From Candidatus Aegiribacteria sp. MLS_C (lineage in GTDB: Bacteria > Fermentibacterota > Fermentibacteria > Fermentibacterales > JCC-6), in NCBI GenBank assembly GCA_002030045.1, contig LQBI01000001.1, positions 124,001 to 188,000 on the forward strand: a DNA stretch of 64,000 nucleotides, in the 5' to 3' direction. Positions 8,807 through 17,046 of this stretch are shown in pieces. Within the stretch, counting starts at the first letter, position 1. Every line of letters begins with the position of its first letter. The notes below the pieces were generated by a model, which was given only the letters and a program-made list of their open reading frames with translations, was not told the DNA's origin and did not search any database. Position numbers and translations under genes: made by a program.

Positions 8807-9832
8807 TTGTCTTTCAGTCTTAACATTGCGGTCGACGCCATGGGAGGGGACAACGGTCCAACGGTGGTCGTGAACGGTGTGGTGCGGTTCTTCCGTGAGT
8901 GCAGCAGCGGAATGACCAGAGACGTGGGGGTAATCCTGGTGGGCGACCGTGACATCCTCTCCAGGATGCTTTCCCGCAGCGGAGGCGCCAGGCTCCCCAT
9001 ATCCATCCAGCACGCTTCCCAGGTCATCACTATGGACGATCATCCCGCCGAGGCGCTGAAGACCAAACCGGACAGCTCCATGGTCGTCATGGCGGGTCTT
9101 CAGAAGAAGGGGATCGCCCAGGCGATGGTGAGTGCAGGGAATACGGGTGCGATGATGGCGGCCAGCCTATTCGCCCTGGGAAGGATAGAGGGTATCCCGA
9201 GACCGGCGATAGCCGCGACCTTCCCCACTCAGCACAACCCTACCATCATACTTGACGTCGGTGCCAATGTCGGCTGCAACGATAAGCAGCTTTTCCAGTT
9301 CGCCATAATGGGGGATGCTTACTCCAGGTCCGTCTTCGGTATAGAGAATCCCAGGATACTTGTACTTAACGTTGGCCGGGAGAGGACCAAGGGTCCGCCT
9401 GTCCTTCAGAACCTGTACGGTATGCTGGAAGCATCGTCGCTCAACTTCATGGGTAACGTGGAAGGTGACGGGATACTGAAGGGAGAAGCTGACGTGGTGG
9501 TATGTGACGGTTTTACCGGCAACATCCTCCTCAAGACTTTTGAATCCATAGCCGACCTGGTGGGAGGGTCGCTCTATCTGGAGATGAAGAGGCACTGGGC
9601 CTCCAGGGCGGGTTACCTCCTCATGAGGCACGCCTTCTCGAAACTGTGGGAGAGACTCGACTCCGCCGAGTACGGAGGGGCACCCCTGCTGGGGTTGAAC
9701 GGCGTATCCATAGTCGCTCACGGGAGCAGTTCGGCCAAGGCCATAAAGAACGCTGTGGCTGCGGCCCGTGACTTCCATCGCAGCGGAGTGAGCGACAGGA
9801 TCCGACAGGAGATCCAGAGGTCCACAACCTGA
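8807..9832 (+). CDS. plsX: phosphate acyltransferase PlsX
   Basis: Converts acyl-ACP and phosphate to acyl-phosphate for phospholipid synthesis. Family hallmarks are IAVDAMGGDNGP at the start, SAGNTGAMM, LDVGANVGC, NVGREDxxKG-like NVGRERTKG and VCDGFTGNI. Its 341 residues match the family length. The start is TTG 8807, with AGAAGGAAGGA about 12 bases upstream. Product would feed PlsY (not in the window), while FabH beside it starts chain synthesis. Confidence 0.95.
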   Translation: MSFSLNIAVDAMGGDNGPTVVVNGVVRFFRECSSGMTRDVGVILVGDRDILSRMLSRSGGARLPISIQHASQVITMDDHPAEALKTKPDSSMVVMAGLQKKGIAQAMVSAGNTGAMMAASLFALGRIEGIPRPAIAATFPTQHNPTIILDVGANVGCNDKQLFQFAIMGDAYSRSVFGIENPRILVLNVGRERTKGPPVLQNLYGMLEASSLNFMGNVEGDGILKGEADVVVCDGFTGNILLKTFESIADLVGGSLYLEMKRHWASRAGYLLMRHAFSKLWERLDSAEYGGAPLLGLNGVSIVAHGSSSAKAIKNAVAAARDFHRSGVSDRIRQEIQRSTT

Positions 9833-9845
9833 GATTGGAGATACG

Positions 9846-10829
9846 GTGAGTAGGAACGCCTACATAGTCGGAACGGGACATGCGGTTCCGGACGGAATCA
9901 TCACCAATGCCGACCTTGAGAAGATAGTCGACACCAGCGATGAATGGATTGTAACCAGGACGGGCATAAAGGAGAGGCGCAGGGTGGACGCCGAAACGGC
10001 TTCGTCCGATCTCGTCGCCGAGGCGGTCCTGAACGCCCTTGACATGGCCGGATGGAAGCCGGAGGACGTGCAGGGGATTATCGTCGGGACCGTCACTCCG
10101 GACTACCCGTTCCCCTCCACCGCCGCCCTGGTGGCCGACAGGCTGAATATGGGGAAGATCCCGGCCTACGACTTCGAGGCCGGTTGCACCGCATTCATCT
10201 ACGGTCTGATACAGGCGAAGGCCTTCATCGAGTCCGGCATTCTGGACAGGATAGTGGTGGTTGGCGTTGACTGTCTCACCCGGATAACCAACTGGGACGA
10301 CAGGTCCAGCTGCATCCTCTTCGGCGACGGTGCGGGAGCGGTGGCTGTCTCCTCGGAAGGACCCGGCGGAAGACTGGGAGGCTGGCACTGGGGGAGCGAC
10401 GGCTCCCTGGGCGAGTACCTGATACAGTGGGGCGGTGGTTCAAGGAACCCCGCGAGCCATGAAACAGTGGACAAGAACCATCACACCATCTACATGGAGG
10501 GTTCGAGGATATTCAAGCACGCGGTCAGGGCGATGCACGACTCCTGCATGGAGGCCCTGAAGAGGGACGGCACGCCGAAGAAGGACGTGGACCTTCTCGT
10601 GTCGCACCAGGCGAACCTGAGGATCATCGACGCCACCGCCAGGGCACTTGAGCTGGAACCGGAACAGGTGTATATAAACATACAGAAATACGGCAATACC
10701 TCCGCCGCCTCCATACCAATAGCTCTGGACGAAGCCCACAGGAGCGGGGCGATAAGCGAATCCAGCACCGTCGTCCTTGCCGCCTTCGGCGCAGGGCTCA
10801 CATGGGGCGGTATGATACTGCACTGGTAG
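9846..10829 (+). CDS. fabH: beta-ketoacyl-ACP synthase III
   Basis: Starts fatty acid chains by condensing acyl-CoA with malonyl-ACP. The catalytic Cys114 lies in EAGCTAFIYG, which differs from the common AACSGF context; His254 in SHQANLRI and the Asn in GNTSAAS complete the triad. The N-terminal DTSDEWIVTRTGI is classic FabH. GTG 9846 starts it, 13 bases after plsX. The unusual active-site surroundings could affect primer choice (straight or branched), which cannot be decided here. Confidence 0.93.
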   Translation: MSRNAYIVGTGHAVPDGIITNADLEKIVDTSDEWIVTRTGIKERRRVDAETASSDLVAEAVLNALDMAGWKPEDVQGIIVGTVTPDYPFPSTAALVADRLNMGKIPAYDFEAGCTAFIYGLIQAKAFIESGILDRIVVVGVDCLTRITNWDDRSSCILFGDGAGAVAVSSEGPGGRLGGWHWGSDGSLGEYLIQWGGGSRNPASHETVDKNHHTIYMEGSRIFKHAVRAMHDSCMEALKRDGTPKKDVDLLVSHQANLRIIDATARALELEPEQVYINIQKYGNTSAASIPIALDEAHRSGAISESSTVVLAAFGAGLTWGGMILHW

Positions 10830-10850
10830 GAACCACGGAGGGGGGTTATT

Positions 10851-11573
10851 ATGGGCAGACTTGCAGTTGTTACGGGAGCCGCGAGAGGAATAGGCCTCGC
10901 GATATCCAGAAGACTAGTTGAGGACGGCTGGTCCGTAGCCGGATGCGACGTTCTGGAGCAGGACCTGGAGAGAGCTTCGGCGGAACTGGGCGATGCTTTC
11001 AGCCCCTGGCCGCTGGACGTTACCAGCGAGGCGGCCGTGGGCGAGACGGCAGCAGGGATAGAGAGCAGGCTGGGTCCGGTCTTCGGCCTGGTGAACAACG
11101 CTGGAATAACCAGGGACGGGCTGCTCATGAGGATGAGCATCGAGGACTGGGACAGGGTCGTCGCCGTCAACCTCACCGGCTCCTTCCTTATGTGCAGGGC
11201 CTTTTCCAGGGGGATGCTCCGCCAGAAGGAGGGCTCCATAGTGAACATCTCCTCTGTGGTGGCTCTCCTGGGGGCTGCGGGGCAGGCCAACTACGCCTCC
11301 ACAAAGGCCGGCCTGCTGGGCCTTACCAGGACCCTTGCCAGGGAATTCGCCGGAAGGAATATCAGGGTGAACGCCATCGCACCTGGTTTTATCGAGACCG
11401 AGATGACGAGGGAACTCCCCGAGAAGGTCCGGGAGGATTACGCTTCCAGGGTGCCCCTGAACAGGATGGGACAGCCCGCCAGCGTTGCCGCTGCCGTCAG
11501 TTTCCTTCTCGGAGATGATTCCTCTTATATTACCGGCACAGTAATCCCTGTAGATGGTGGACTTACAACCTGA
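10851..11573 (+). CDS. fabG: 3-oxoacyl-ACP reductase
   Basis: A short-chain dehydrogenase of 240 residues that reduces 3-oxoacyl-ACP with NADPH. It shows TGAARGIGLA for nucleotide binding, NNAG, the catalytic Ser in NISSVV and YASTKAG (Tyr/Lys). The C-terminus ends with the VDGG motif typical of FabG. It sits directly between fabH and acpP, where many genomes also have fabD; no fabD is present here. Confidence 0.94.
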   Translation: MGRLAVVTGAARGIGLAISRRLVEDGWSVAGCDVLEQDLERASAELGDAFSPWPLDVTSEAAVGETAAGIESRLGPVFGLVNNAGITRDGLLMRMSIEDWDRVVAVNLTGSFLMCRAFSRGMLRQKEGSIVNISSVVALLGAAGQANYASTKAGLLGLTRTLAREFAGRNIRVNAIAPGFIETEMTRELPEKVREDYASRVPLNRMGQPASVAAAVSFLLGDDSSYITGTVIPVDGGLTT

Positions 11574-11587
11574 GAAAGGAATACGAT

Positions 11588-11827
11588 ATGTCTCTTGAAA
11601 ACCGTGTTACCGAGATCATCATAGACAAGCTCGGGGTAAAGCCCGAACAGGTCACGATGGAGGCGCATTTCGATACGGACCTCGGTGCCGATTCCATTGA
11701 CCAGTACGAGCTCATCATGGGTTTTGAGGACGCGTTCGGCCTCAGGATAGACGAGGATGAGGCCGCGAAGCTCACCACCGTGGGCAAGGTTGTGGAGTAC
11801 CTGCGGGAGCAGGACGTAGACCAGTAG
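11588..11827 (+). CDS. acpP: acyl carrier protein
   Basis: A 79-residue acidic four-helix protein. The phosphopantetheine attachment serine is residue 36 in LGADSIDQYEL; the usual sequence is DSLD, so this is a conservative Leu-to-Ile change next to the modified serine. It is preceded by AGAAAGGAAT as ribosome site and lies in the standard fabG-acpP-fabF order. Confidence 0.96.
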   Translation: MSLENRVTEIIIDKLGVKPEQVTMEAHFDTDLGADSIDQYELIMGFEDAFGLRIDEDEAAKLTTVGKVVEYLREQDVDQ

Positions 11828-11850
11828 CCCTTCAGCTCGGTTCACGAGAC

Positions 11851-11874
11851 GCACCGCAGCTACGGCTGCGGTGC
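11851..11874 (+). other. Strong hairpin between acpP and fabF
   Basis: GCACCGCAG at 11851-11859 pairs perfectly with CTGCGGTGC at 11866-11874 around a six-base loop. There is no T-run after it, so full termination is unlikely. It sits in a 100-base gap within an otherwise tight operon, where it could stabilise the upstream acpP message or act as an RNA processing/attenuation site. Confidence 0.5.
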
Positions 11875-11927
11875 GGTACTGCAGAAGAGGACGTTGTAAG
11901 AGACAATCAGGGACAGGGGACGTTTCA

Positions 11928-13169
11928 ATGAACAGACGAGTGGTCATCACCGGTACCGGAATCATTGGTCCCGTTGGGAAGACGGCATCCGAGAGCTGGA
12001 AGAGTGCCCTTGAGGGTGTGAGCGGCATCCGAAGGATGTCCCTGATCGACCCCGAGGAGTTCACAAGCCAGATCGCCGGCGAGGTAAGGGACTTCGATCC
12101 AGAGGAACACTTCGACAGGAAACTCGTGAAGAGGATCGACAGGTACACCCAGTTCGCCATGGTGGCGGCCAGGGAGGCCTATGCCCAGTCGGGCCTGGAA
12201 GGAAGTATCAGGCCTGAGAGGCTGGGAGTGATAATCGGCTCGGGCATAGGAGGTATAGAGACCCTGGAAAGCGAGCACAAGGTCGCCCTGGAGAGGGGTG
12301 TCGGAAGGATCAACCCCTTCTTCTGCCCGATGATGATAAGCAACATCGCTGCGGGAAGGGTAGGAATAGATCTCAACGCCAAGGGGCTCAATTTCGCCAC
12401 GGTCACCGCCTGCGCCACCAGCGGGCATGCCATAGCCCTTGCACTGGACATGATAAGGCTGGGCCGGGTGGATGCCATACTGGCCGGAGGATCGGAAGCA
12501 CCCATCACGCTCACCGGAGTGGGTGGTTTCTGCCAGCTCAAGGCGCTGTCCACACGGAACGACGATCCGAAGACGGCGTCAAGGCCCTTCGACCGTGACC
12601 GTGACGGTTTCGTGATCTCGGAGGGCGGCGCGGTCCTCGTCATGGAGGAACTGGAATCGGCAAGGTCCAGGGGCGCGGAGATCATGGCGGAGATCGTTGG
12701 AGCGGGAATGACATGCGACGCCTATCACATCACCGCACCGGCCGAGGGCGGCGAAGGATCGGCCAGGGCGATGGTACTGGCCATGGAGGATGCGGGGATC
12801 TCGCCGGAGGAAGTGGATTATATCAATGCCCACGGTACTTCAACGCAGCTTAACGACATCAACGAGACAGAAGCCATAAAGACCGCGATGGGAGAGGAGG
12901 AGGCGCACAGAACGCCTGTTTCCTCCACCAAGTCGGTCACCGGGCACATGCTGGGTGCAGCGGGTGCCGTGGAGACGATTTTCACCGCCTTTGCGCTGAG
13001 GGAGGGGATCATACCTCCCACAGCGACCCTGTTCGAACCCGACGAGGCCTGCGACCTGGATTATGTGCCCGGCAGGGCGAGGAAGGCGGACATGGAGTAC
13101 GCCCTCTCGAATTCGCTGGGTTTCGGAGGACACAACGTCACCATCGCGCTCAAGAAGTACTCCGGGTAG
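11928..13169 (+). CDS. fabF: beta-ketoacyl-ACP synthase II
   Basis: Elongating condensing enzyme of fatty acid synthesis. From ATG 11928 it is 413 residues and begins MNRRVVITGTGIIGPVG, the family start; an in-frame upstream extension to 11871 is not needed. The catalytic Cys is in TACATSGHAI, and the two histidines are in NAHGTSTQLND and SVTGHMLGAAG. GGGGA just upstream is the ribosome site. Confidence 0.95.
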   Translation: MNRRVVITGTGIIGPVGKTASESWKSALEGVSGIRRMSLIDPEEFTSQIAGEVRDFDPEEHFDRKLVKRIDRYTQFAMVAAREAYAQSGLEGSIRPERLGVIIGSGIGGIETLESEHKVALERGVGRINPFFCPMMISNIAAGRVGIDLNAKGLNFATVTACATSGHAIALALDMIRLGRVDAILAGGSEAPITLTGVGGFCQLKALSTRNDDPKTASRPFDRDRDGFVISEGGAVLVMEELESARSRGAEIMAEIVGAGMTCDAYHITAPAEGGEGSARAMVLAMEDAGISPEEVDYINAHGTSTQLNDINETEAIKTAMGEEEAHRTPVSSTKSVTGHMLGAAGAVETIFTAFALREGIIPPTATLFEPDEACDLDYVPGRARKADMEYALSNSLGFGGHNVTIALKKYSG

Positions 13170-13175
13170 CCGGTC

Positions 13176-13859
13176 ATGCTCCCCGGGCCGGTGCAGGAGG
13201 CGGAAGAACTCCTTGGTCTTGCATTTCGCGACAGGGAACTGCTCCGCACAGCGCTGACCCACGGTTCCCTCCATGACGAGGCAGGAACAGGGACCGACTA
13301 CGAGAGGCTGGAGTTCCTGGGGGATGCCGTCCTGGAACTCATAACCAGGGAGTTCCTTCTCAGGAGGTTCCCGGAGGAGCAGGAGGGGAGCCTCACTCGA
13401 AGGAAGATAGGGATAGTAAAAAAGGGCAGTCTCGCCGTGCACGGCGCAAGGATGGGACTTGACAGGCTGGTCCTCGTGGGCCGCAGCTTCAGGTCCACCG
13501 CTTCATCAAGGCGCTCCCTGGCCGCCGACGTGCTCGAGGCCTTGATCGGTGCCGTCTATCTGGACAGCGGGCTGGAGACCGCGAGGGAGTTCGTCACCAG
13601 GGAGATCCTGGAAAGGTCCCCTGTTCCGGATCCTGGTCCGGACCCCAGGAGCAGGCTCCAGGAGTACTGCCAGGGCCTGGGACTGGAACTTCCGGCGTAC
13701 AGGACCGTCACCATGGAAGGTCCCGATCACAGGCCCTCCTTCACCGTCATGGTGACCATAGGAGGCCGCGAGGCGGGGAAGGGTACCGGGCCCACAAGGA
13801 AGGCTGCCGTGGAACAGGCTGCCGCAAGGGCCCTTGAGAACATCGAGAGGACGGTATGA
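13176..13859 (+). CDS. rnc: ribonuclease III
   Basis: Double-strand-specific RNase that processes rRNA precursors and structured mRNAs. The RNase III signature ERLEFLGDAVLEL is at residues 43-55 and DVLEALIGAVYLD supplies the second set of acidic metal ligands; a double-stranded RNA-binding domain occupies the last 70 residues (GKGTGPTRKAAVEQAAA). It starts six bases after fabF, the common fab-rnc arrangement. Confidence 0.95.
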   Translation: MLPGPVQEAEELLGLAFRDRELLRTALTHGSLHDEAGTGTDYERLEFLGDAVLELITREFLLRRFPEEQEGSLTRRKIGIVKKGSLAVHGARMGLDRLVLVGRSFRSTASSRRSLAADVLEALIGAVYLDSGLETAREFVTREILERSPVPDPGPDPRSRLQEYCQGLGLELPAYRTVTMEGPDHRPSFTVMVTIGGREAGKGTGPTRKAAVEQAAARALENIERTV

Positions 13860-13860
13860 A

Positions 13861-15036
13861 GTGAACTACTATTTTTCGGAGGAACTCAACGACATAAGGG
13901 AACTCTGCTCCGAGATAGCTGAGAAGTACATAATTCCGGTCAGGGCGCAGCTTGACGTGGAGAACAGGTTCCCCGCGGAGATCATACGTGTGATGGCGGA
14001 GAGCGACCTGTGCGGGATATACATTCCGGAAGCCTACGGTGGTTCGGCCGAGGTATTCGGTGGAGGCTCCCTGGCCCTCTGCGTGGCGACGGAGGAACTC
14101 AGCAAGGCCTGCGGAGGCATAGCAGTATCCTACGCCGCCAACGCCCTGGGAGCGATGCCCATTCTTCTCTCGGGTTCCGAGGAGCAGAAGCAGAAATACC
14201 TTCCCCAGCTGGCATCGGGAGAGAAACTGGCGGCCTTCGCCCTCACCGAACCCGAGGCCGGGAGCGATGCGGGAGGCGTCAAGACAAGGGCCGGCAGGGA
14301 AGGCGACTTCTACGTGCTGAACGGTACCAAGCAGTGGATAACCAACGGGGGCGAGGCTCAGATATACACCGTCATAGCCCAGACCGATCCTTCCAGGGGC
14401 GCCAGGGGTCTTTCCGCCTTCATCGTGGAGGACGGGACCCCCGGCTTCAGCTACGGGAAGAAGGAGGACAAGATGGGCATTCGTGCCTCCTCCACCCGTG
14501 AGCTGATATTCGAGGACTGCAGGGTGCCGGCGGAGAATCTCGTGTCCAGGGAGGGTTACGGGTTCATAGTGGCCATGAAGACCCTGGACAGGTCCAGGCC
14601 CGGTGTCGCCGCCCAGGCGGTGGGCATAGCCCAGGGAGCCTTCGAGGCCGCTGCGAAGTACGCGTCGGAGAGAGTACAGTTCGGCAGGCGCATAGACTCC
14701 TTCCAGGGTATCCAGTTCATGCTCGCTGACATGGCGACCCAGATAGAGGCCGCAAGGGCTCTGGTGTACGCCACGGCCCGCATGATCGATGCCGGTGAGC
14801 GAAAGTTCGAGAAGGAGTCCGCCATGGCCAAGGTCTTCGCCAGCGACACCGCCATGAGGGTCACCACGGATGCCGTCCAGATCATGGGAGGCTACGGGTA
14901 CATGAGGGAGTATCCGGTGGAGAAGATGATGCGGGATGCCAAGATAACCCAGATATACGAGGGCACCAACCAGATCCAGCGCAGCGTCATAGCCTCCGCC
15001 GTGATAAAGGAGACAGCTTCGGGAGGCGGCAGATAA
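13861..15036 (+). CDS. acyl-CoA dehydrogenase
   Basis: A FAD-dependent dehydrogenase of about 391 residues. FALTEPEAGSDAGG and QWITNGG form the FAD/substrate pocket and the catalytic glutamate is in IYEGTNQIQR, as in short-chain/butyryl-CoA dehydrogenases. The start is probably GTG 13861, one base after the rnc stop and preceded by GAGAGGA. It is directly followed by etfB and a ferredoxin-fused etfA, so it probably forms a complex with them, either oxidising acyl-CoA or reducing enoyl-CoA with electron bifurcation. Substrate unknown. Confidence 0.92.
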   Translation: MNYYFSEELNDIRELCSEIAEKYIIPVRAQLDVENRFPAEIIRVMAESDLCGIYIPEAYGGSAEVFGGGSLALCVATEELSKACGGIAVSYAANALGAMPILLSGSEEQKQKYLPQLASGEKLAAFALTEPEAGSDAGGVKTRAGREGDFYVLNGTKQWITNGGEAQIYTVIAQTDPSRGARGLSAFIVEDGTPGFSYGKKEDKMGIRASSTRELIFEDCRVPAENLVSREGYGFIVAMKTLDRSRPGVAAQAVGIAQGAFEAAAKYASERVQFGRRIDSFQGIQFMLADMATQIEAARALVYATARMIDAGERKFEKESAMAKVFASDTAMRVTTDAVQIMGGYGYMREYPVEKMMRDAKITQIYEGTNQIQRSVIASAVIKETASGGGR

Positions 15037-15821
15037 TGCGGATGGTCGTAGCCGTCAAGCAGGTGCCCGATACCTCCGAGGTGAGGATAGACGAGGAGAG
15101 GGGCACCCTCGTCAGGGAGGGTGTTCCCTCCATACTGAACCCCTTCGACGAGTACGCGCTTGAAGAGGCCATGAGGTGGAGGGACCAGCTGGGAGGCTCC
15201 GTGACCGTTGTCACCATGGGCCCCCCCCAGGCCGAGGCGGTACTCAGGGAAGCCGTGGCCATGGGCGCCGATGACGCCGTGCTGCTATCGGACAGGGCCT
15301 TTGCCGGAGCGGATACCTGGGCCACCAGTCATACCCTGGCGAAGGCGGTGGAAAGACTCGGCGGCGTGGACGTGGTCATGACCGGGAAGCAGGCCATCGA
15401 CGGCGATACCGCCCAGACGGGTCCCGGCATAGCCGCCTCCCTCGACTGGCCGCAGATCACGTTCGTCGGAAAGGTCAGGGAACTTACGGAGGACGGTATC
15501 GTGGCCGAACGCTACGTCGAGGGAGGTTGCGAAGTCGTCAGGTCCTCCCTTCCCGTGGTCATCACCGTGCTGAAGGACGCCAATACGCCCCGTCTCCCCT
15601 CTCTCAGGGGCAAGATGAAGGCGAGGAAGATGGAAGTCCCCGTGTGGGGCATCGATGACCTGGGGCTCACTCCGGACCAGGTAGGTCTGGATGGTTCGCC
15701 CACGAGGGTAGTGAGAATAATGACCCCCGAGAACCCCGCGAGCGGGGAGATACACCGGGGGGAGCCCGAGGAGATAGCCCGGCTCATAGTGGACCAGCTC
15801 CTGGGGAATGAGGCTGACTGA
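15036..15821 (+). CDS. etfB: electron transfer flavoprotein beta subunit
   Basis: A 261-residue Etf beta chain, starting at ATG 15036 in a TAATG overlap with the dehydrogenase. MRMVVAVKQVPDTSEVRID and LNPFDEYALEEA are the family N-terminus; TGKQAIDGDTAQTGPGIAA and LPSLRGKMKARK follow as expected. It partners the ferredoxin-fused alpha subunit encoded next. Whether it binds the second FAD of bifurcating Etfs needs alignment to group 2 Etfs. Confidence 0.93.
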   Translation: MRMVVAVKQVPDTSEVRIDEERGTLVREGVPSILNPFDEYALEEAMRWRDQLGGSVTVVTMGPPQAEAVLREAVAMGADDAVLLSDRAFAGADTWATSHTLAKAVERLGGVDVVMTGKQAIDGDTAQTGPGIAASLDWPQITFVGKVRELTEDGIVAERYVEGGCEVVRSSLPVVITVLKDANTPRLPSLRGKMKARKMEVPVWGIDDLGLTPDQVGLDGSPTRVVRIMTPENPASGEIHRGEPEEIARLIVDQLLGNEAD

Positions 15822-17014
15822 TGGCCAGCATCGACGTCAGGAAGGATATCTGCGTGGGCTGCGGAGCATGCGTTCCGGCCTGTCCCTTCGGAGCCATATC
15901 CATGGAGGACGGCATAGCGGTCATCGGTGATGCGTGCACGCTGTGCGGCGCCTGCGAGTCGTCATGCCCCTTCGGGGCCATAGTGATACGTGCCGGCGAG
16001 ACCGGCGCGGCGGACCTGGACCTCTACTCGGGAGTGATGGTGATAGCCGAACAGAGGGACGGGGAAGTGGACCATTCGACCCTTGAACTCCTCGGCGAAG
16101 CAACCAGACTGGCGGCAGCCGACGAAAGCAGCGTTTCGGTCCTTCTCCTGACCGCCGTGGCGGGGGAATGGTCCGGAAAACTGATAAGCTGCGGCGCCGA
16201 CGTTGTATACCTCGGCCTTGCCCCGGAGCTGGCACATTACAGGACCGAACCATTCGCGGGGGTCGCCCGAAGGGTCATCACGGAGAAGAGACCGGCTGTG
16301 GTTCTAGCCGCTGCGACCACCACCGGACGCGACCTCATGCCCAGGATAGCAAAGATGCTTGATACGGGACTCACTGCGGACTGCACGGCACTTGCCATAG
16401 ACCCCGATACCGGCGGGCTCCTTCAGACCCGGCCCGCCTTCGGAGGCAACATACTCGCCACCATAGTCTGCGCCGACACCAGGCCGCAGATGGCAACGGT
16501 GAGGCCCAGGGTCATGAAGGCCATCGAGCCGGATCCTGACAGGAAGGGAACGGTGGAGGAGCTGGCAGTGGCGCCGGAGGAACTGACCTGCAGGACCGAG
16601 GTGCTGGAATGGCTCCCCCTGGAGGAGGGAGAGGTGGACATCACCGAGGCCGAGGTGATAGTCTCAGGCGGACGTGGTCTAAAATCCCCCGAGAACTTCG
16701 CAATGCTTGAGGAACTCGCGGGCCTCCTCGATGGAAGCGTAGGCGCCAGCAGGGCCGCGGTGGACGCAGGCTGGGTCCCATACCCGCACCAGGTCGGACA
16801 GACAGGCAAGACCGTGCAGCCCAAGATCTACCTGGCCTGCGGGATCTCCGGGGCGGTGCAGCACCGAGTGGGCATGCAGTCCTCCGACAGGATACTTGCG
16901 GTCAACAAGGACGAGAACGCTCCCATCTTCGATTTCTGCGACCACGGCTTCTGCGCCGACCTGTTCGAGGTCATACCCCTGGTCATCAGGGAGATAAAGA
17001 GGAGAAGGGGCTGA
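15821..17014 (+). CDS. etfA: electron transfer flavoprotein alpha subunit with N-terminal 2[4Fe-4S] ferredoxin
   Basis: Residues 1-55 form a bacterial ferredoxin with two CxxCxxCxxxCP motifs (Cys 11, 14, 17, 21 and 39, 42, 45, 49); the rest is an Etf alpha chain with the FAD-binding GGRGLKSPENF, GASRAAVDAGW and ACGISGAVQH segments. The same fusion is known in CarE of the caffeyl-CoA reductase/Etf complex of Acetobacterium and in some lactate dehydrogenase Etfs. Start overlaps the etfB stop. The fusion implies electron exchange with a low-potential carrier, typical of anaerobes. Confidence 0.94.
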   Translation: MASIDVRKDICVGCGACVPACPFGAISMEDGIAVIGDACTLCGACESSCPFGAIVIRAGETGAADLDLYSGVMVIAEQRDGEVDHSTLELLGEATRLAAADESSVSVLLLTAVAGEWSGKLISCGADVVYLGLAPELAHYRTEPFAGVARRVITEKRPAVVLAAATTTGRDLMPRIAKMLDTGLTADCTALAIDPDTGGLLQTRPAFGGNILATIVCADTRPQMATVRPRVMKAIEPDPDRKGTVEELAVAPEELTCRTEVLEWLPLEEGEVDITEAEVIVSGGRGLKSPENFAMLEELAGLLDGSVGASRAAVDAGWVPYPHQVGQTGKTVQPKIYLACGISGAVQHRVGMQSSDRILAVNKDENAPIFDFCDHGFCADLFEVIPLVIREIKRRRG

Positions 17015-17046
17015 ACGCGACGACAGGGAAGAGGAAGAGGTCGCCG

